A program made the position numbers and the translations under genes. A stretch of DNA of 64,000 nt from Pseudoalteromonas citrea (lineage in GTDB: Bacteria > Pseudomonadota > Gammaproteobacteria > Enterobacterales > Alteromonadaceae), in contig NZ_AHBZ03000027.1 of the NCBI RefSeq assembly GCF_000238375.3, positions 558,001 to 622,000 on the forward strand. Direction: 5' to 3'. Shown in pieces: positions 47,432-56,668 of the stretch (its first letter is position 1; the number at the start of each line of letters is the position of its first letter). The notes beneath the pieces are model-generated. The model saw nothing but the letters and a program-made list of their open reading frames with translations. It had not been told where the DNA came from and did not search any database.

Positions 47432-47459
47432 GCGTATAGAGGTTACTTGCTCTATGCGC
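47432..47459. repeat. Inverted repeat between chemoreceptor and yoaA
   Basis: GCGTATAGAG and CTCTATGCGC form a 10-bp stem with one G-U pair and an 8-base loop, 17 bases after the chemoreceptor stop. No T-run follows, so it is either a weak terminator or a protein-binding site upstream of yoaA. Confidence 0.55.
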
Positions 47460-47505
47460 TAACTCTTCGTACAATCATCGAAAATTTCCAAGCAGTACAA
47501 CTAAA

Positions 47506-49416
47506 TTGTCTATTCAACAGGTATTTTCAGAGCAAGGGCCACTTGCTTTGCAACTTTCAGGCTATAAGCCTCGTAAAGCACAAATCGATATGGCTCAGTC
47601 AATTTCTGACACGATGGAAACTCGTGGACAATGTGTCGTTGAAGCAGGAACTGGTACTGGGAAAACATTTGCATACTTAGCGCCTGCATTGTTGAGTAAA
47701 CATAAGTGCATAATTTCAACAGGGTCGAAGGCGCTTCAAGAACAATTATTTCATCGTGATTTACCTGTGCTACAAAAGGCTCTGAAAGTTGGCAAAAAGG
47801 TAGCGTTGTTAAAAGGTCGGGCTAACTACTTGTGCAGCTACCGTCTCAATGAACACGTCACTAATGTGCCTACCGATGATCCTGATGTAATGCATCAACT
47901 CGCCATGGTGGCAAAGTTTGCTGCGGAGACAAATACCGGTGATTTAGCAGACTGCGTTGGAATAGAAGAAGACGCAAAAGTACTTCCCTATGTTAACTCT
48001 ACTGCTGATAATTGTTTAGGTAAAGAGTGCCCTGACTTCCAAGAATGTTATATAAGAAAAGCACGTATAGAAGCCACAGACTCAGATTTAGTGGTTATTA
48101 ACCATCATTTGTTTTTTGCAGACATGGCGGTGAAAGAGCAAGGGTTTGCTGAATTGATGCCAAATAGCGATTGTTATATATTCGATGAGGCTCACCAACT
48201 CCCTGAAATAGCAAGTGACTATTTTGGAGAGTCAATCAGTACAAAGCAATTAACCGGACTTATTAACGATATCCGTTTAATTTATCGTTCTGACATTCCT
48301 GATATGCTCCAATTGGGTAAGACACTTAATAAATTAGAGACGACGGTAGCCGATCTCCGTATTGCGTTTGGTAATGATGGGGGACGCGGTGACTGGCGGG
48401 AGGCCCTGTCAAACAAAGCTATTTGTGATGCATTGCATCGGGTTATTAGTGATATGGACTTTTTGTATCAAGTTTTAAAGCTGTGTTTAGATAGGACTGA
48501 TAAAATAGAACACCCGTTTGAACGGGTTATAAAGTTTAAAAATCAGTTAGAGCGTGCCTTTGATGTGTCTCAAACAGGGTATAGTTATTGGTATGAAACA
48601 ACACGGCGCTTTATCACTATTCATATAACACCACTAGATGTGTCTAGTAAGTTCAAAGAGATTGTATCTAAAACCAGTGCAAGTTTTGTATTTACATCTG
48701 CAACACTGTCAGTTGATCATTCTTTAGGGCACTTTACCGCGAGTTTGGGTTTATCTCCTACTCATGAAAGCATTGTAGATAGCCCATTTGATTATCAAAA
48801 CCAAGCCTTATTGTGTATGCCGCGTTATTTGCCTGAAAGTAGGGATGATGGGATGCCCCATATGCTCGTTAAAATAGCAAAACAGTTAATAAATGCAGCA
48901 AAGGGTAGGACTTTTTTGTTATTTACAAGCTACCGTGTCATGCACTTGGTATATGAAGGGCTGAATACGGCCACCGAATATCCTATTTTTATGCAAGGCC
49001 AATCATCTAAACGGATCATCTTGGAGCAGTTCGTACGTAATGGAAATGCGGTATTGATGGGAACTGCATCTTTTTGGGAAGGAGTCGATGTACGTGGAGA
49101 TACTTTAAGTTGTGTTTTAATTGATAAGCTCCCTTTTGCCTCACCGGATGATCCTTTATTACAAGCTAGGATGAAAGATGCAGAAATGTTAGGAAAAGAG
49201 CCTTTTGAAGCGGTTCAATTACCTCAAGCGGTGATCAGTCTTAAACAAGGTGTAGGGCGGTTAATTCGAGATAAAAGCGACAAAGGTGTACTTGTTATTT
49301 GCGATAATCGTTTAGTTACGCGAAAATACGGTGAAACATTTTTAAAAAGCTTGCCAAATATGCGACGAACACGCAATTTACAAGCGGCAACTCAATTCTT
49401 AGAGAATATAGAATAA
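47506..49416 (+). CDS. yoaA: ATP-dependent DNA helicase YoaA (DinG family, Fe-S)
   Basis: XPD-like 5'-3' superfamily 2 helicase with an iron-sulfur cluster, linked to replication-fork repair in E. coli. The 636 residues equal E. coli YoaA. Walker A is VEAGTGTGKTFAY; cluster cysteines lie in YLCSYRLN and DNCLGKECPDFQECYIRKAR; Walker B is DEAHQLPEIA; motif VI is QGVGRLIRDKSDKG. The frame begins at TTG 47506 with no clear ribosome site, but the N terminus (GYKPRKAQIDMAQSI) matches family members, so a start near here is needed. tsaB starts one base after its stop, as in E. coli. Confidence 0.92.
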   Translation: MSIQQVFSEQGPLALQLSGYKPRKAQIDMAQSISDTMETRGQCVVEAGTGTGKTFAYLAPALLSKHKCIISTGSKALQEQLFHRDLPVLQKALKVGKKVALLKGRANYLCSYRLNEHVTNVPTDDPDVMHQLAMVAKFAAETNTGDLADCVGIEEDAKVLPYVNSTADNCLGKECPDFQECYIRKARIEATDSDLVVINHHLFFADMAVKEQGFAELMPNSDCYIFDEAHQLPEIASDYFGESISTKQLTGLINDIRLIYRSDIPDMLQLGKTLNKLETTVADLRIAFGNDGGRGDWREALSNKAICDALHRVISDMDFLYQVLKLCLDRTDKIEHPFERVIKFKNQLERAFDVSQTGYSYWYETTRRFITIHITPLDVSSKFKEIVSKTSASFVFTSATLSVDHSLGHFTASLGLSPTHESIVDSPFDYQNQALLCMPRYLPESRDDGMPHMLVKIAKQLINAAKGRTFLLFTSYRVMHLVYEGLNTATEYPIFMQGQSSKRIILEQFVRNGNAVLMGTASFWEGVDVRGDTLSCVLIDKLPFASPDDPLLQARMKDAEMLGKEPFEAVQLPQAVISLKQGVGRLIRDKSDKGVLVICDNRLVTRKYGETFLKSLPNMRRTRNLQAATQFLENIE

Positions 49417-49417
49417 T

Positions 49418-50101
49418 ATGACGTATAACCTTTTGGCCATTGATGCTTCTACTGAAGCGCTAAGTATCGCTCTTAATTATAACGGTAAAACATTTCGCTT
49501 TTTTGAGGAGTGCCCTCAACAGCATAGCCAAAAAATACTGCCGCAAATAGAAGCCATGCTTAATGATGCCAACTGCACATTGCAGGACTTAGATGGCATC
49601 GCGTTTGGTAAAGGCCCAGGTAGCTTTACGGGAGTAAGGATCGGAGTGGCGATTGCACAAGGGCTGGCATATTCGCAGGGATTGAAATTAGTAGGGATCT
49701 CAACGCTGCAAACTATGGCGCAACAAGCTATTGACGAACATGGTGTTACAGGCGTATTGGCCGGAATAGACGCGAGAATGGGAGAAGTCTATGTCGGCGC
49801 TTATGTGCGCGGAGACGATGGTTTAGCACAGGAGAGTCACGAAGAAATGGTATGTGCACCAGAAAGTCTAGCTAATATCAACGTTAATAGCGCGGTAGGT
49901 ACTGCGTGGGTCACGTATCCAAAAGCTGCTTCTGATAACAATTTAACTGTATTAGAAGGCGCGGTACTGCCTGATGCATTTTACATGTTAAAAATTGCGG
50001 AACGTGCTTTTGCAAATGGTGAAACAGTTGATGCTTGTGATGCACAGCCAAATTATGTCAGAGACACAGTAACGTGGAAAAAGTTGCCAGGTAAGGAATA
50101 A
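49418..50101 (+). CDS. tsaB: tRNA t6A biosynthesis protein TsaB
   Basis: Essential partner of TsaD in threonylcarbamoyladenosine (t6A) modification of ANN-decoding tRNAs. The 227 residues match (E. coli 231). The ASKHA fold is seen in LLAIDASTEALSIAL and GIAFGKGPGSFTGVRIGVA, with GISTLQTMAQQ and AGIDARMGEVYVG. It starts one base after the yoaA stop, the same order as in E. coli. Confidence 0.96.
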   Translation: MTYNLLAIDASTEALSIALNYNGKTFRFFEECPQQHSQKILPQIEAMLNDANCTLQDLDGIAFGKGPGSFTGVRIGVAIAQGLAYSQGLKLVGISTLQTMAQQAIDEHGVTGVLAGIDARMGEVYVGAYVRGDDGLAQESHEEMVCAPESLANINVNSAVGTAWVTYPKAASDNNLTVLEGAVLPDAFYMLKIAERAFANGETVDACDAQPNYVRDTVTWKKLPGKE

Positions 50102-50145
50102 TTAGGTATTTTTAGTATATAGTTAGATTGGCGCAGCGTCACTTT

Positions 50146-50436
50146 ATGCAAATGGTAACGGTTAGTAATAACCAATTTACATATCAACTAAAGCCTATTG
50201 TTCGGGAGAAATCTACTGAGCAAGCGGTGAGCAATGCTGCGCAGCCTAACTCCCGAGTTAGCAACTCGCCATCGGGTATTAAGCTTGCCCAAGCTTTTCA
50301 AGAACACACACGCTCTACTATTTATGATCAGCCCGATTTTAAAACAAATGTGGCGATTAACACCTACAAAGAGATAAATAATCAAGAACGCAGAGCAGAT
50401 GTAGAAGCCCTAATTGGCGTAAATATCTACGCCTAG
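50146..50436 (+). CDS. Small hypothetical protein
   Basis: A 96-residue protein without signal peptide or membrane segment. The middle is Ser/Asn/Gln-rich and probably disordered, and the C terminus reads AINTYKEINNQERRADVEAL IGVNIYA, a pattern (helix ending in a short hydrophobic motif such as GVDxYA) seen in unnamed proteins of vibrios and alteromonads. No function is known to me. The start is unclear: ATG 50146 lacks a ribosome site, and an in-frame TTG at 50128 is an alternative. It lies between tsaB and the EIIC-EAL gene. Confidence 0.55.
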   Translation: MQMVTVSNNQFTYQLKPIVREKSTEQAVSNAAQPNSRVSNSPSGIKLAQAFQEHTRSTIYDQPDFKTNVAINTYKEINNQERRADVEALIGVNIYA

Positions 50437-50527
50437 GTGTTTGAAATTATTTCACTTAAAAAGATTCCTCGAAGATTGTTTTATTCTCTAAGTTAGGTAT
50501 GGTTAAAAGAAAAAGCTAGGGAATGTT

Positions 50528-52555
50528 TTGTTCAGATCGTCATTCAACCGATTTAATCAAGCAGCTGTTAAGGTGTCGTCTAACACGCTAGTGTTGTCGT
50601 TAAGGGAAGGATATATTGCATTAATTCCTTTTTTTATCGTTGCGTCTCTCATTACACTGATAAATCAATGGTTGGATATTGCGGCAAAAGGATTTGATCA
50701 TGACTACTTAAATCAATTTAACCAATTGGTTTGGGGACTTTTCCCTTTATTTACTCTGATTTCATTTAGCTATCATCTAGCAAAAAATATAAAAATACAT
50801 ACCATCGCCGCCCCAATATTGGTTACAAGTTGTTTTGTTGCAACCACAGGGTATATTTTCGTTGATGAGCAAAGTCTACGGATTGATCATCGCGTTGGTG
50901 TTTTGTATACCTTATTTATGCCTATCTTTTGTTGTTATTTGCTCGCATATTTTGAGCGTACTCGAGCATTTAAGATTGTCGAAGTGAGCACAATTAGCTT
51001 ATTTCTCAAAAAACACGTTAATCTCATTTTTCCCTATATGTTGGTTACCACAATTACGCTGCTGCTATATCCATTTGTAGACCTAGCTGTAGATCATGTC
51101 TTGTCTTACTTGGCACTAGAGCAGCTTGCGTTTAGCGCGGAGGATAAAGTTACATTACAACTACTTGGTGCGCATTTATTATGGTTTTTAGGGGTTCATG
51201 GTGATAATACCTATCATATATTGGTTTCAAGCGACCTTTCAGGCTTTATGGTCACACCCGAGTTAATTAACTATCATTTCTTTAGTACATTTGTGATTTT
51301 GGGCGGTACAGGGTGCGTTTGGGGGTTAATAATTGCATGTTTGTTGCTTAAAAAAGGGCACCATGAAAAGCATATAGCAAAATTATCAGCACCACTTGCT
51401 GTGTTTAATATCAGTGAAGTGATGCTCTACGCACTCCCTATTGTATTTAACCCCTATATTCTAATACCCTTTTTAATTGCACCCGCATTTAATGCAGTCG
51501 TATCTTATCAATTATTGATAAATGGGTTTATTCCTATTGTGACCCAAGAATCTATACCTTGGTTTACGCCCGTATTTGTAAATGCTTGGATACTGACAGA
51601 AAGTTTTTGGATAGTGCTATTGCAATTATTCCTGGTCACAGCAAATGTGGCTATATATTACCCATTTTTAGTCGCACATCAGAAAAATAACATGTCTGGT
51701 AAAGCTCTTGATATGCTAGTGAAACGTTACTCCGCAGGTCGAATGATTGAAGATCAAGCTGAAAGTAGTTTTGCGACACACCATGCTAAGCAACAAATTT
51801 CAGGGCATACTTTAACCGAAGTGACTGATGCCCTAAATAACGGTGCATTGACGCTATACTATCAACCTAAAATCAATCCAGTGAACAAAGAAATCGTGGG
51901 TTTTGAGGCGTTGTTGCGGCTGGTTAACCCAGACAAAAGTGTATCAGGGCCATGGTTTTTGGAAACGTTAGGTGAGCATAATCTGCTACATGTAATAGAT
52001 AATTTTGTTATTGACCAATTGGAAGTGGATTTAGATACTTTTGCCCAGCATGGACAATATCCAAAAGTGAGTTTTAACATATCACCGGATAATTTACTTT
52101 CGGGTGGTTATAAACGGGTGGTTAAAGCATTCTCTCGATTCGCAGATCAAGTTGAAGTTGAACTCTTGGAATCAAGTTATATTGAAGACTTTAGTAAAAC
52201 GATGTCGATAGTAAATACGCTTAAAAGCAATAAAATACACTGCGCTATGGATGATTTTGGTACAGGTTATTCCTGCTTGTCAGTACTGTCTAAGTTAAAT
52301 ATCGACACCATTAAGTTTGATAAAAGCTTATTGCCAGATCAAGACAATGAAAAAGCGGCTGTACTTTATAAGAATCTTGCCGACCTTTGTGCACAATTGG
52401 GCTTCAAGACGGTTGCTGAAGGGGTTGAAACAAAAGAAGATGAAAGTGTCGTCAAAGCAGCAAATATTGGCTGCGTCCAAGGTTTTTTATATTACAAAGC
52501 AATGCCAATAGAACAGGCTATTGGCATTTATGGGACTAAAGTCGAGAATGAATAA
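50528..52555 (+). CDS. PTS EIIC-like membrane domain fused to EAL phosphodiesterase
   Basis: A 675-residue fusion. Residues about 20-390 form a PTS EIIC domain of the cellobiose/chitobiose type with roughly ten membrane segments; LWFLGVHGDN (conserved His) and FNISEVMLYALPIVFNPYIL (conserved Glu) mark its sugar-binding region. Residues about 430-670 are an EAL domain with all catalytic residues: FEALLR, SFNISP, VELLES, MDDFGTGYSCLS, IKFDKS, AEGVET and VQGFLYY. No EIIA or EIIB domain is fused or adjacent, so the membrane part is probably a sugar sensor controlling c-di-GMP breakdown. Start TTG 50528, with AGGGA five bases before. Confidence 0.9.
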   Translation: MFRSSFNRFNQAAVKVSSNTLVLSLREGYIALIPFFIVASLITLINQWLDIAAKGFDHDYLNQFNQLVWGLFPLFTLISFSYHLAKNIKIHTIAAPILVTSCFVATTGYIFVDEQSLRIDHRVGVLYTLFMPIFCCYLLAYFERTRAFKIVEVSTISLFLKKHVNLIFPYMLVTTITLLLYPFVDLAVDHVLSYLALEQLAFSAEDKVTLQLLGAHLLWFLGVHGDNTYHILVSSDLSGFMVTPELINYHFFSTFVILGGTGCVWGLIIACLLLKKGHHEKHIAKLSAPLAVFNISEVMLYALPIVFNPYILIPFLIAPAFNAVVSYQLLINGFIPIVTQESIPWFTPVFVNAWILTESFWIVLLQLFLVTANVAIYYPFLVAHQKNNMSGKALDMLVKRYSAGRMIEDQAESSFATHHAKQQISGHTLTEVTDALNNGALTLYYQPKINPVNKEIVGFEALLRLVNPDKSVSGPWFLETLGEHNLLHVIDNFVIDQLEVDLDTFAQHGQYPKVSFNISPDNLLSGGYKRVVKAFSRFADQVEVELLESSYIEDFSKTMSIVNTLKSNKIHCAMDDFGTGYSCLSVLSKLNIDTIKFDKSLLPDQDNEKAAVLYKNLADLCAQLGFKTVAEGVETKEDESVVKAANIGCVQGFLYYKAMPIEQAIGIYGTKVENE

Positions 52556-52556
52556 A

Positions 52557-53846
52557 CTATCTTAGATAATTAATTAACTTTTCTGCAATGTCTGTATTGT
52601 TTTGAGAACCAATAAAGTCTTGATAGCCATTACCATGAGCAAAGACTTGAACATCAATGGCCGTATGTCCACCTGTCGTCCAGCCTGTATAACTTGCTTT
52701 ATTGATGAGCGATTTAACCACGATATTAAGTGCTTTAACACCTTCTGCTTTAGCTTGCTTAAGTTTTATTGCTGTCGATTTATTGTAAGGGAGCTTAGTA
52801 TGCATTACCCATATGCTTTCTAAATCGTCAGACTTAATTAACAATTTTGCCAGCTCTTTGGCTGATTTAGATACGCCTTGAACTACGTCACGTAGCCATA
52901 AATACTTTCCATCAGCTCCCAGTGTTAGTCCACCTGTAGAGTGATCTGCGGTGATCACGAGTAGTGTATCAGGGTTCTGGTCAACATAGGCTTTGGCGAG
53001 TTTAATCGATTGTGCAAAGTCATGCATTTCATGCATGGCGCAGGCAATGTCGTTAGCGTGCCCACACCAATCTATTTGACTTCCTTCTATCATAACGAAA
53101 AAGCCTTTGTCATTGCTTTTATCCAGTAAAGATAAAGCTTTTTTGGTCATAATTTCTAACCGCTTTGGATTTTCGTCAATTGCATAGGGTAACCCTTTGG
53201 CTGCAAATAATCCTAAAGCTGGGAGCTTATTCATATTTGATAGGGTCGTGAACGAGTCAGAGTATTGATATCCAGCTTCTTGAAACTCTTTTACTAGGTT
53301 ACGATCATCTCGTTTAAAATATTGTGTTCCGCCCCCTAATAGGAGGTCTACAGGTAACTTACCGGCAATTTTATTGTCTAGATAGTCATCAGCTATTTCA
53401 TCATAATTTCGTCTTGATTCATTATGAGCAGCAAAACTCGCCGGTGTGGCATGATTAATTTGCGATGTTGCTACCAGAGCTGTGGTCATACCTTTTTCTT
53501 TGGCAATCTCCAGCATTGTTTTCAATGGCGCTTTGTGTGTATCGACGGCAATGGCGCCATTATAGCTTTTATTTGCTGTGCTAAGTGCTGTAGCGCTTGC
53601 TGCACTGTCTGTTACAACGGTATCGTCCTCTGGATATGTATGAGCCATACCAACAAGAATTTCGTCAAATATTGTAGGGTCTACATGTTTGGTATTCGGG
53701 TTGTCCATATAATAGCGATAAGCTGTTGTGTAGGCTGGGCCCATACCATCACCAATCATATAGATGATGTTTTTTGGTTCTGCCAGTGCAGATGAGCTGC
53801 ACGATAGCGCAACGCCTGCTGTAATGAGGCGTAGTGTATTTCTCAT
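52557..53846 (-). CDS. Alkaline phosphatase
   Basis: Periplasmic PhoA-superfamily phosphomonoesterase, 429 residues. Signal peptide MRNTLRLITAGVALSCSSSALA, cleaved near 22. It has NIIYMIGDGMG (metal aspartate), the catalytic serine in VTDSAASATALSTANKSYNGAI, IEGSQIDWCGHANDIACA and VITADHSTGGLTLG, and a C-terminal TGGHTAIDVQVFAHG with metal histidines. ATG 53846 has AAGGAAG upstream; the frame stays open 11 codons further, but the signal peptide starts here. It converges with the EIIC-EAL gene with only one base between stops and no terminator space. Confidence 0.93.
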   Translation of the reverse strand: MRNTLRLITAGVALSCSSSALAEPKNIIYMIGDGMGPAYTTAYRYYMDNPNTKHVDPTIFDEILVGMAHTYPEDDTVVTDSAASATALSTANKSYNGAIAVDTHKAPLKTMLEIAKEKGMTTALVATSQINHATPASFAAHNESRRNYDEIADDYLDNKIAGKLPVDLLLGGGTQYFKRDDRNLVKEFQEAGYQYSDSFTTLSNMNKLPALGLFAAKGLPYAIDENPKRLEIMTKKALSLLDKSNDKGFFVMIEGSQIDWCGHANDIACAMHEMHDFAQSIKLAKAYVDQNPDTLLVITADHSTGGLTLGADGKYLWLRDVVQGVSKSAKELAKLLIKSDDLESIWVMHTKLPYNKSTAIKLKQAKAEGVKALNIVVKSLINKASYTGWTTGGHTAIDVQVFAHGNGYQDFIGSQNNTDIAEKLINYLR

Positions 53847-53977
53847 GATTACTTCCTTAAGATTCCCGTGGTGATACATAACGCAGCCTAATGGTTAGTT
53901 ATGACATTTAACTTGTTTCATGGCTGGTATGTCAGGCAAGATATTAAATTATAACTTTAAAAAAGAATACGGCAATA

Positions 53978-54841
53978 ATGGCCATTGATGAAAAAAATAC
54001 GATAAACCGCTTAGCGCAGTGCGGTTTAGCTGCGCAAATCTATGGAAATGGACCGCAATGGGTGATTTGTTTGCATGGCTGGTTAGATAATTCAAATAGC
54101 TTTGTGCCAATGGCTAATTTACAGCAACCTGGTTACAAATGGCTTATGATTGATTTACCAGGCCACGGTCAATCACGTTGGCGAAGTAAAGATGCGCATT
54201 ATTATTTTATTGATTATGTTTATGACTTACTGAACGTCTTAGATGAGCTAGACATAGAAAAATGTCATTTGGTTGGGCACTCTTTGGGTTCGCTTGTATG
54301 TGGTCTGTTTACTACATTGTATCCGCAACGAGTTAATAGCTTGTCTATGATTGAAGGGATTGGTTTAATGTATTCTGATGAAGCAGAAATTAAACAACAA
54401 ATTACGCAATCTTTTAAGCAAAGGCAGCAAATTCGAGATAAGGCGACGAAGCATTTTCCAAGCTTGGAAGCGTTGGTACAATTAAGAGTATCTGTCTCTG
54501 ATTTTGGTGAAAAGGAAGCGAAATTACTTATGAGTAGAAATAGTAAAGAAGCAGAAGGCAAAGTCTATTTAACAACTGACCCTCGCTTAAAAACACACTC
54601 TGCTTTTCGCTTTAGTTTAGATCAGAGTATGAAGCTTTTTGAAGAAATAAAAATACCGAGTTTGCTCATTTTAGGAACTCAAGGCTATGGATTTGTCAAA
54701 TCCAATTTAGAGCAATTTAAGAGCTGTTTTGACAGTCTACAGGTTGAAATTGTTGAGGGAGGGCATCACTGTCACATGCAAAACCCATCTCGGTGCATTA
54801 AAAGTATTGAAACGCACCTGAACGCAATTAATGGAACGTGA
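53978..54841 (+). CDS. Alpha/beta hydrolase
   Basis: A 287-residue alpha/beta-hydrolase. The oxyanion region is VICLHGWLDNSNSF, the nucleophile elbow GHSLGSLVCGLF (Ser), an acid around LLILGTQGYG and a C-terminal histidine in VEGGHHCHMQNP. There is no signal peptide. It is directly upstream of fadD (119 bases), the position occupied by yeaY in E. coli, and is commonly found beside fadD in alteromonads; a lipase or thioesterase role is plausible but unproven. No strong ribosome site. Confidence 0.87.
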   Translation: MAIDEKNTINRLAQCGLAAQIYGNGPQWVICLHGWLDNSNSFVPMANLQQPGYKWLMIDLPGHGQSRWRSKDAHYYFIDYVYDLLNVLDELDIEKCHLVGHSLGSLVCGLFTTLYPQRVNSLSMIEGIGLMYSDEAEIKQQITQSFKQRQQIRDKATKHFPSLEALVQLRVSVSDFGEKEAKLLMSRNSKEAEGKVYLTTDPRLKTHSAFRFSLDQSMKLFEEIKIPSLLILGTQGYGFVKSNLEQFKSCFDSLQVEIVEGGHHCHMQNPSRCIKSIETHLNAINGT

Positions 54842-54960
54842 TTGTATATTGATACAAAATATGGGAATATCTCGGGTTAGAGTATTTGCTCAATTGTTTA
54901 TGCGCCTTATTTCTATTAAGGTAAAGTATTAAAAAAATAAAGAGAACACAGGAGCTAAGA

Positions 54961-56613
54961 GTGGAAAAAATCTGGCTAAAGCGCTATCCGGAAGGGATGC
55001 CTGAAACTATCGACCCAGAGCACTACAACTCGTTGCTTGAAATGTTTGATAAAAGTTTTACAGAGTTTGCGTCGTTACCCGCTTATACCAATATGGGTAA
55101 GACGTTGACCTATCAACAAGTAGATGAAGCAACTAAATCTGTTGCGAGTTATATTCAAAATACTTTGAAGTTAGGTAAAGGTGATAAAGTAGCAGTAATG
55201 ATGCCTAACTTATTACAAACCCCAATTTCAATATTAGGCGTATTGCGAGCAGGGTGTACTGTGGTAAATGTAAACCCACTTTATACTGTGAGAGAGTTAG
55301 AGCATCAGCTAAATGACTCAGAGACTAAAGCTATCTTTATTCTCGCTAATTTTGCTCAGACACTTCAAAAAGCGTTACCTAAAACGTCTGTTAAACACAT
55401 CGTATTGACGGAAATTGGCGATATGATGGGCGGCTTTAAAAAGCACCTAGTAAACTTTGTGGTGAAACGCGTTAAGAAAATGGTGCCTGAATTTAGTTTA
55501 CCACAAACGGTGCCCTTTAAAGAGGTGATGGCAGCAAACCCAGATTCTTATAAAGTTCCAAATATCGCATTAACCGATCTTGCATTTTTACAATATACGG
55601 GCGGTACAACAGGCGTATCTAAAGGCGCTATGTTGACCCACGGCAATATGGTTGGCAATCTTGAACAAGTATCTGGTTGCTTAGATAAAGTGTTAGATAA
55701 CGGCAAAGAAGTTGTTATTACTGCATTACCGCTTTATCATATATTTGCGTTAACGGCGAATTGCTTAACCTTTATGAAGTACGGTGGTCACAATATCTTG
55801 ATCACGAACCCAAGAGATATGCCGGGCTTTGTGAAAGAGCTGTCCAAACATAATTTCACGGCAATTACTGGCGTAAATACCTTATTCAATGGTTTGTTGA
55901 ATACTCCTGGGTTTGCTGAATTAGACTTCTCAAATTTAAAAATGTCACTTGGTGGTGGCATGGCTGTTCAGCGCCCAGTAGCTGAGAAGTGGCAGAAAGT
56001 GACAAACAGTAAGTTGATGGAAGGATATGGCTTAACCGAATGTGCTCCGTTGGTGACGATATGTCCGTGGGATTTAGACGGATATAACGGGTCTATTGGT
56101 TTGCCGGCTCCCAGTACAGAACTTAAAATTGTATTAGATAGTGGTGAAGAAGCGAGCAAAGGTGAGTCTGGAGAGTTGCTTGTAAAAGGCCCTCAAGTTA
56201 TGGCTGGGTATTACAACAGGCCAGATGCAACTGCTGAGTGTTTAAAGGATGGTTGGTTTGCAACAGGCGACATCGCAACTTATGACGATGAAGGCTTTTT
56301 CTATATCGTAGACAGAAAAAAAGATATGATCATTGTATCTGGGTTTAATGTCTTCCCAAATGAGATTGAAGAAGTGGTTGCCATGCATGATGGCGTGCTT
56401 GAAGTCGCAGCGATTGGTATACCCCATGAAGTAAGTGGCGAACAAGTTAAAGTATTTGTTGTGAAAAAGGATCCATCGTTGACAGAAAAGGATATAATTA
56501 GTCATTGTCGAGATAATCTTACGAATTATAAGGTTCCTAAGTTGGTAGAGTTTCGTGAAGAACTGCCAAAAACGAATGTCGGAAAGATACTTCGTAGAGC
56601 CTTAAAAGAGTGA
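54961..56613 (+). CDS. fadD: Long-chain fatty acyl-CoA ligase
   Basis: Activates fatty acids to acyl-CoA via acyl-AMP at the inner membrane. The 550 residues match FadD (E. coli 561). The ATP/AMP P-loop is [20 protein letters not shown], followed by [12 protein letters not shown], the FACS motif [20 protein letters not shown] and the C-terminal lysine in NVGKILRR. Start GTG 54961, with AGGAGCT upstream. It lies between the hydrolase gene and rnd, the E. coli order, and is followed by a strong terminator at 56619. Confidence 0.96.
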   Translation: MEKIWLKRYPEGMPETIDPEHYNSLLEMFDKSFTEFASLPAYTNMGKTLTYQQVDEATKSVASYIQNTLKLGKGDKVAVMMPNLLQTPISILGVLRAGCTVVNVNPLYTVRELEHQLNDSETKAIFILANFAQTLQKALPKTSVKHIVLTEIGDMMGGFKKHLVNFVVKRVKKMVPEFSLPQTVPFKEVMAANPDSYKVPNIALTDLAFLQYTGGTTGVSKGAMLTHGNMVGNLEQVSGCLDKVLDNGKEVVITALPLYHIFALTANCLTFMKYGGHNILITNPRDMPGFVKELSKHNFTAITGVNTLFNGLLNTPGFAELDFSNLKMSLGGGMAVQRPVAEKWQKVTNSKLMEGYGLTECAPLVTICPWDLDGYNGSIGLPAPSTELKIVLDSGEEASKGESGELLVKGPQVMAGYYNRPDATAECLKDGWFATGDIATYDDEGFFYIVDRKKDMIIVSGFNVFPNEIEEVVAMHDGVLEVAAIGIPHEVSGEQVKVFVVKKDPSLTEKDIISHCRDNLTNYKVPKLVEFREELPKTNVGKILRRALKE

Positions 56614-56618
56614 GTAAG

Positions 56619-56642
56619 GAGCCGGCAGTAGCCGGCTTTTTT
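56619..56642 (+). terminator. Terminator after fadD
   Basis: AGCCGGC and GCCGGCT pair around an AGTA loop, followed by a T-run, just after the fadD stop. Confidence 0.93.
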
Positions 56643-56668
56643 ATGTACTAATGTCACTAGGAGTGAAC

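Noticed and set aside
53847-53977. A Pho box upstream of the alkaline phosphatase
   Set aside because: Only scattered TGTCAT/TGACAT elements in inverted orientation are present; the direct CTGTCAT repeat with 11-base period needed for PhoB was not found.
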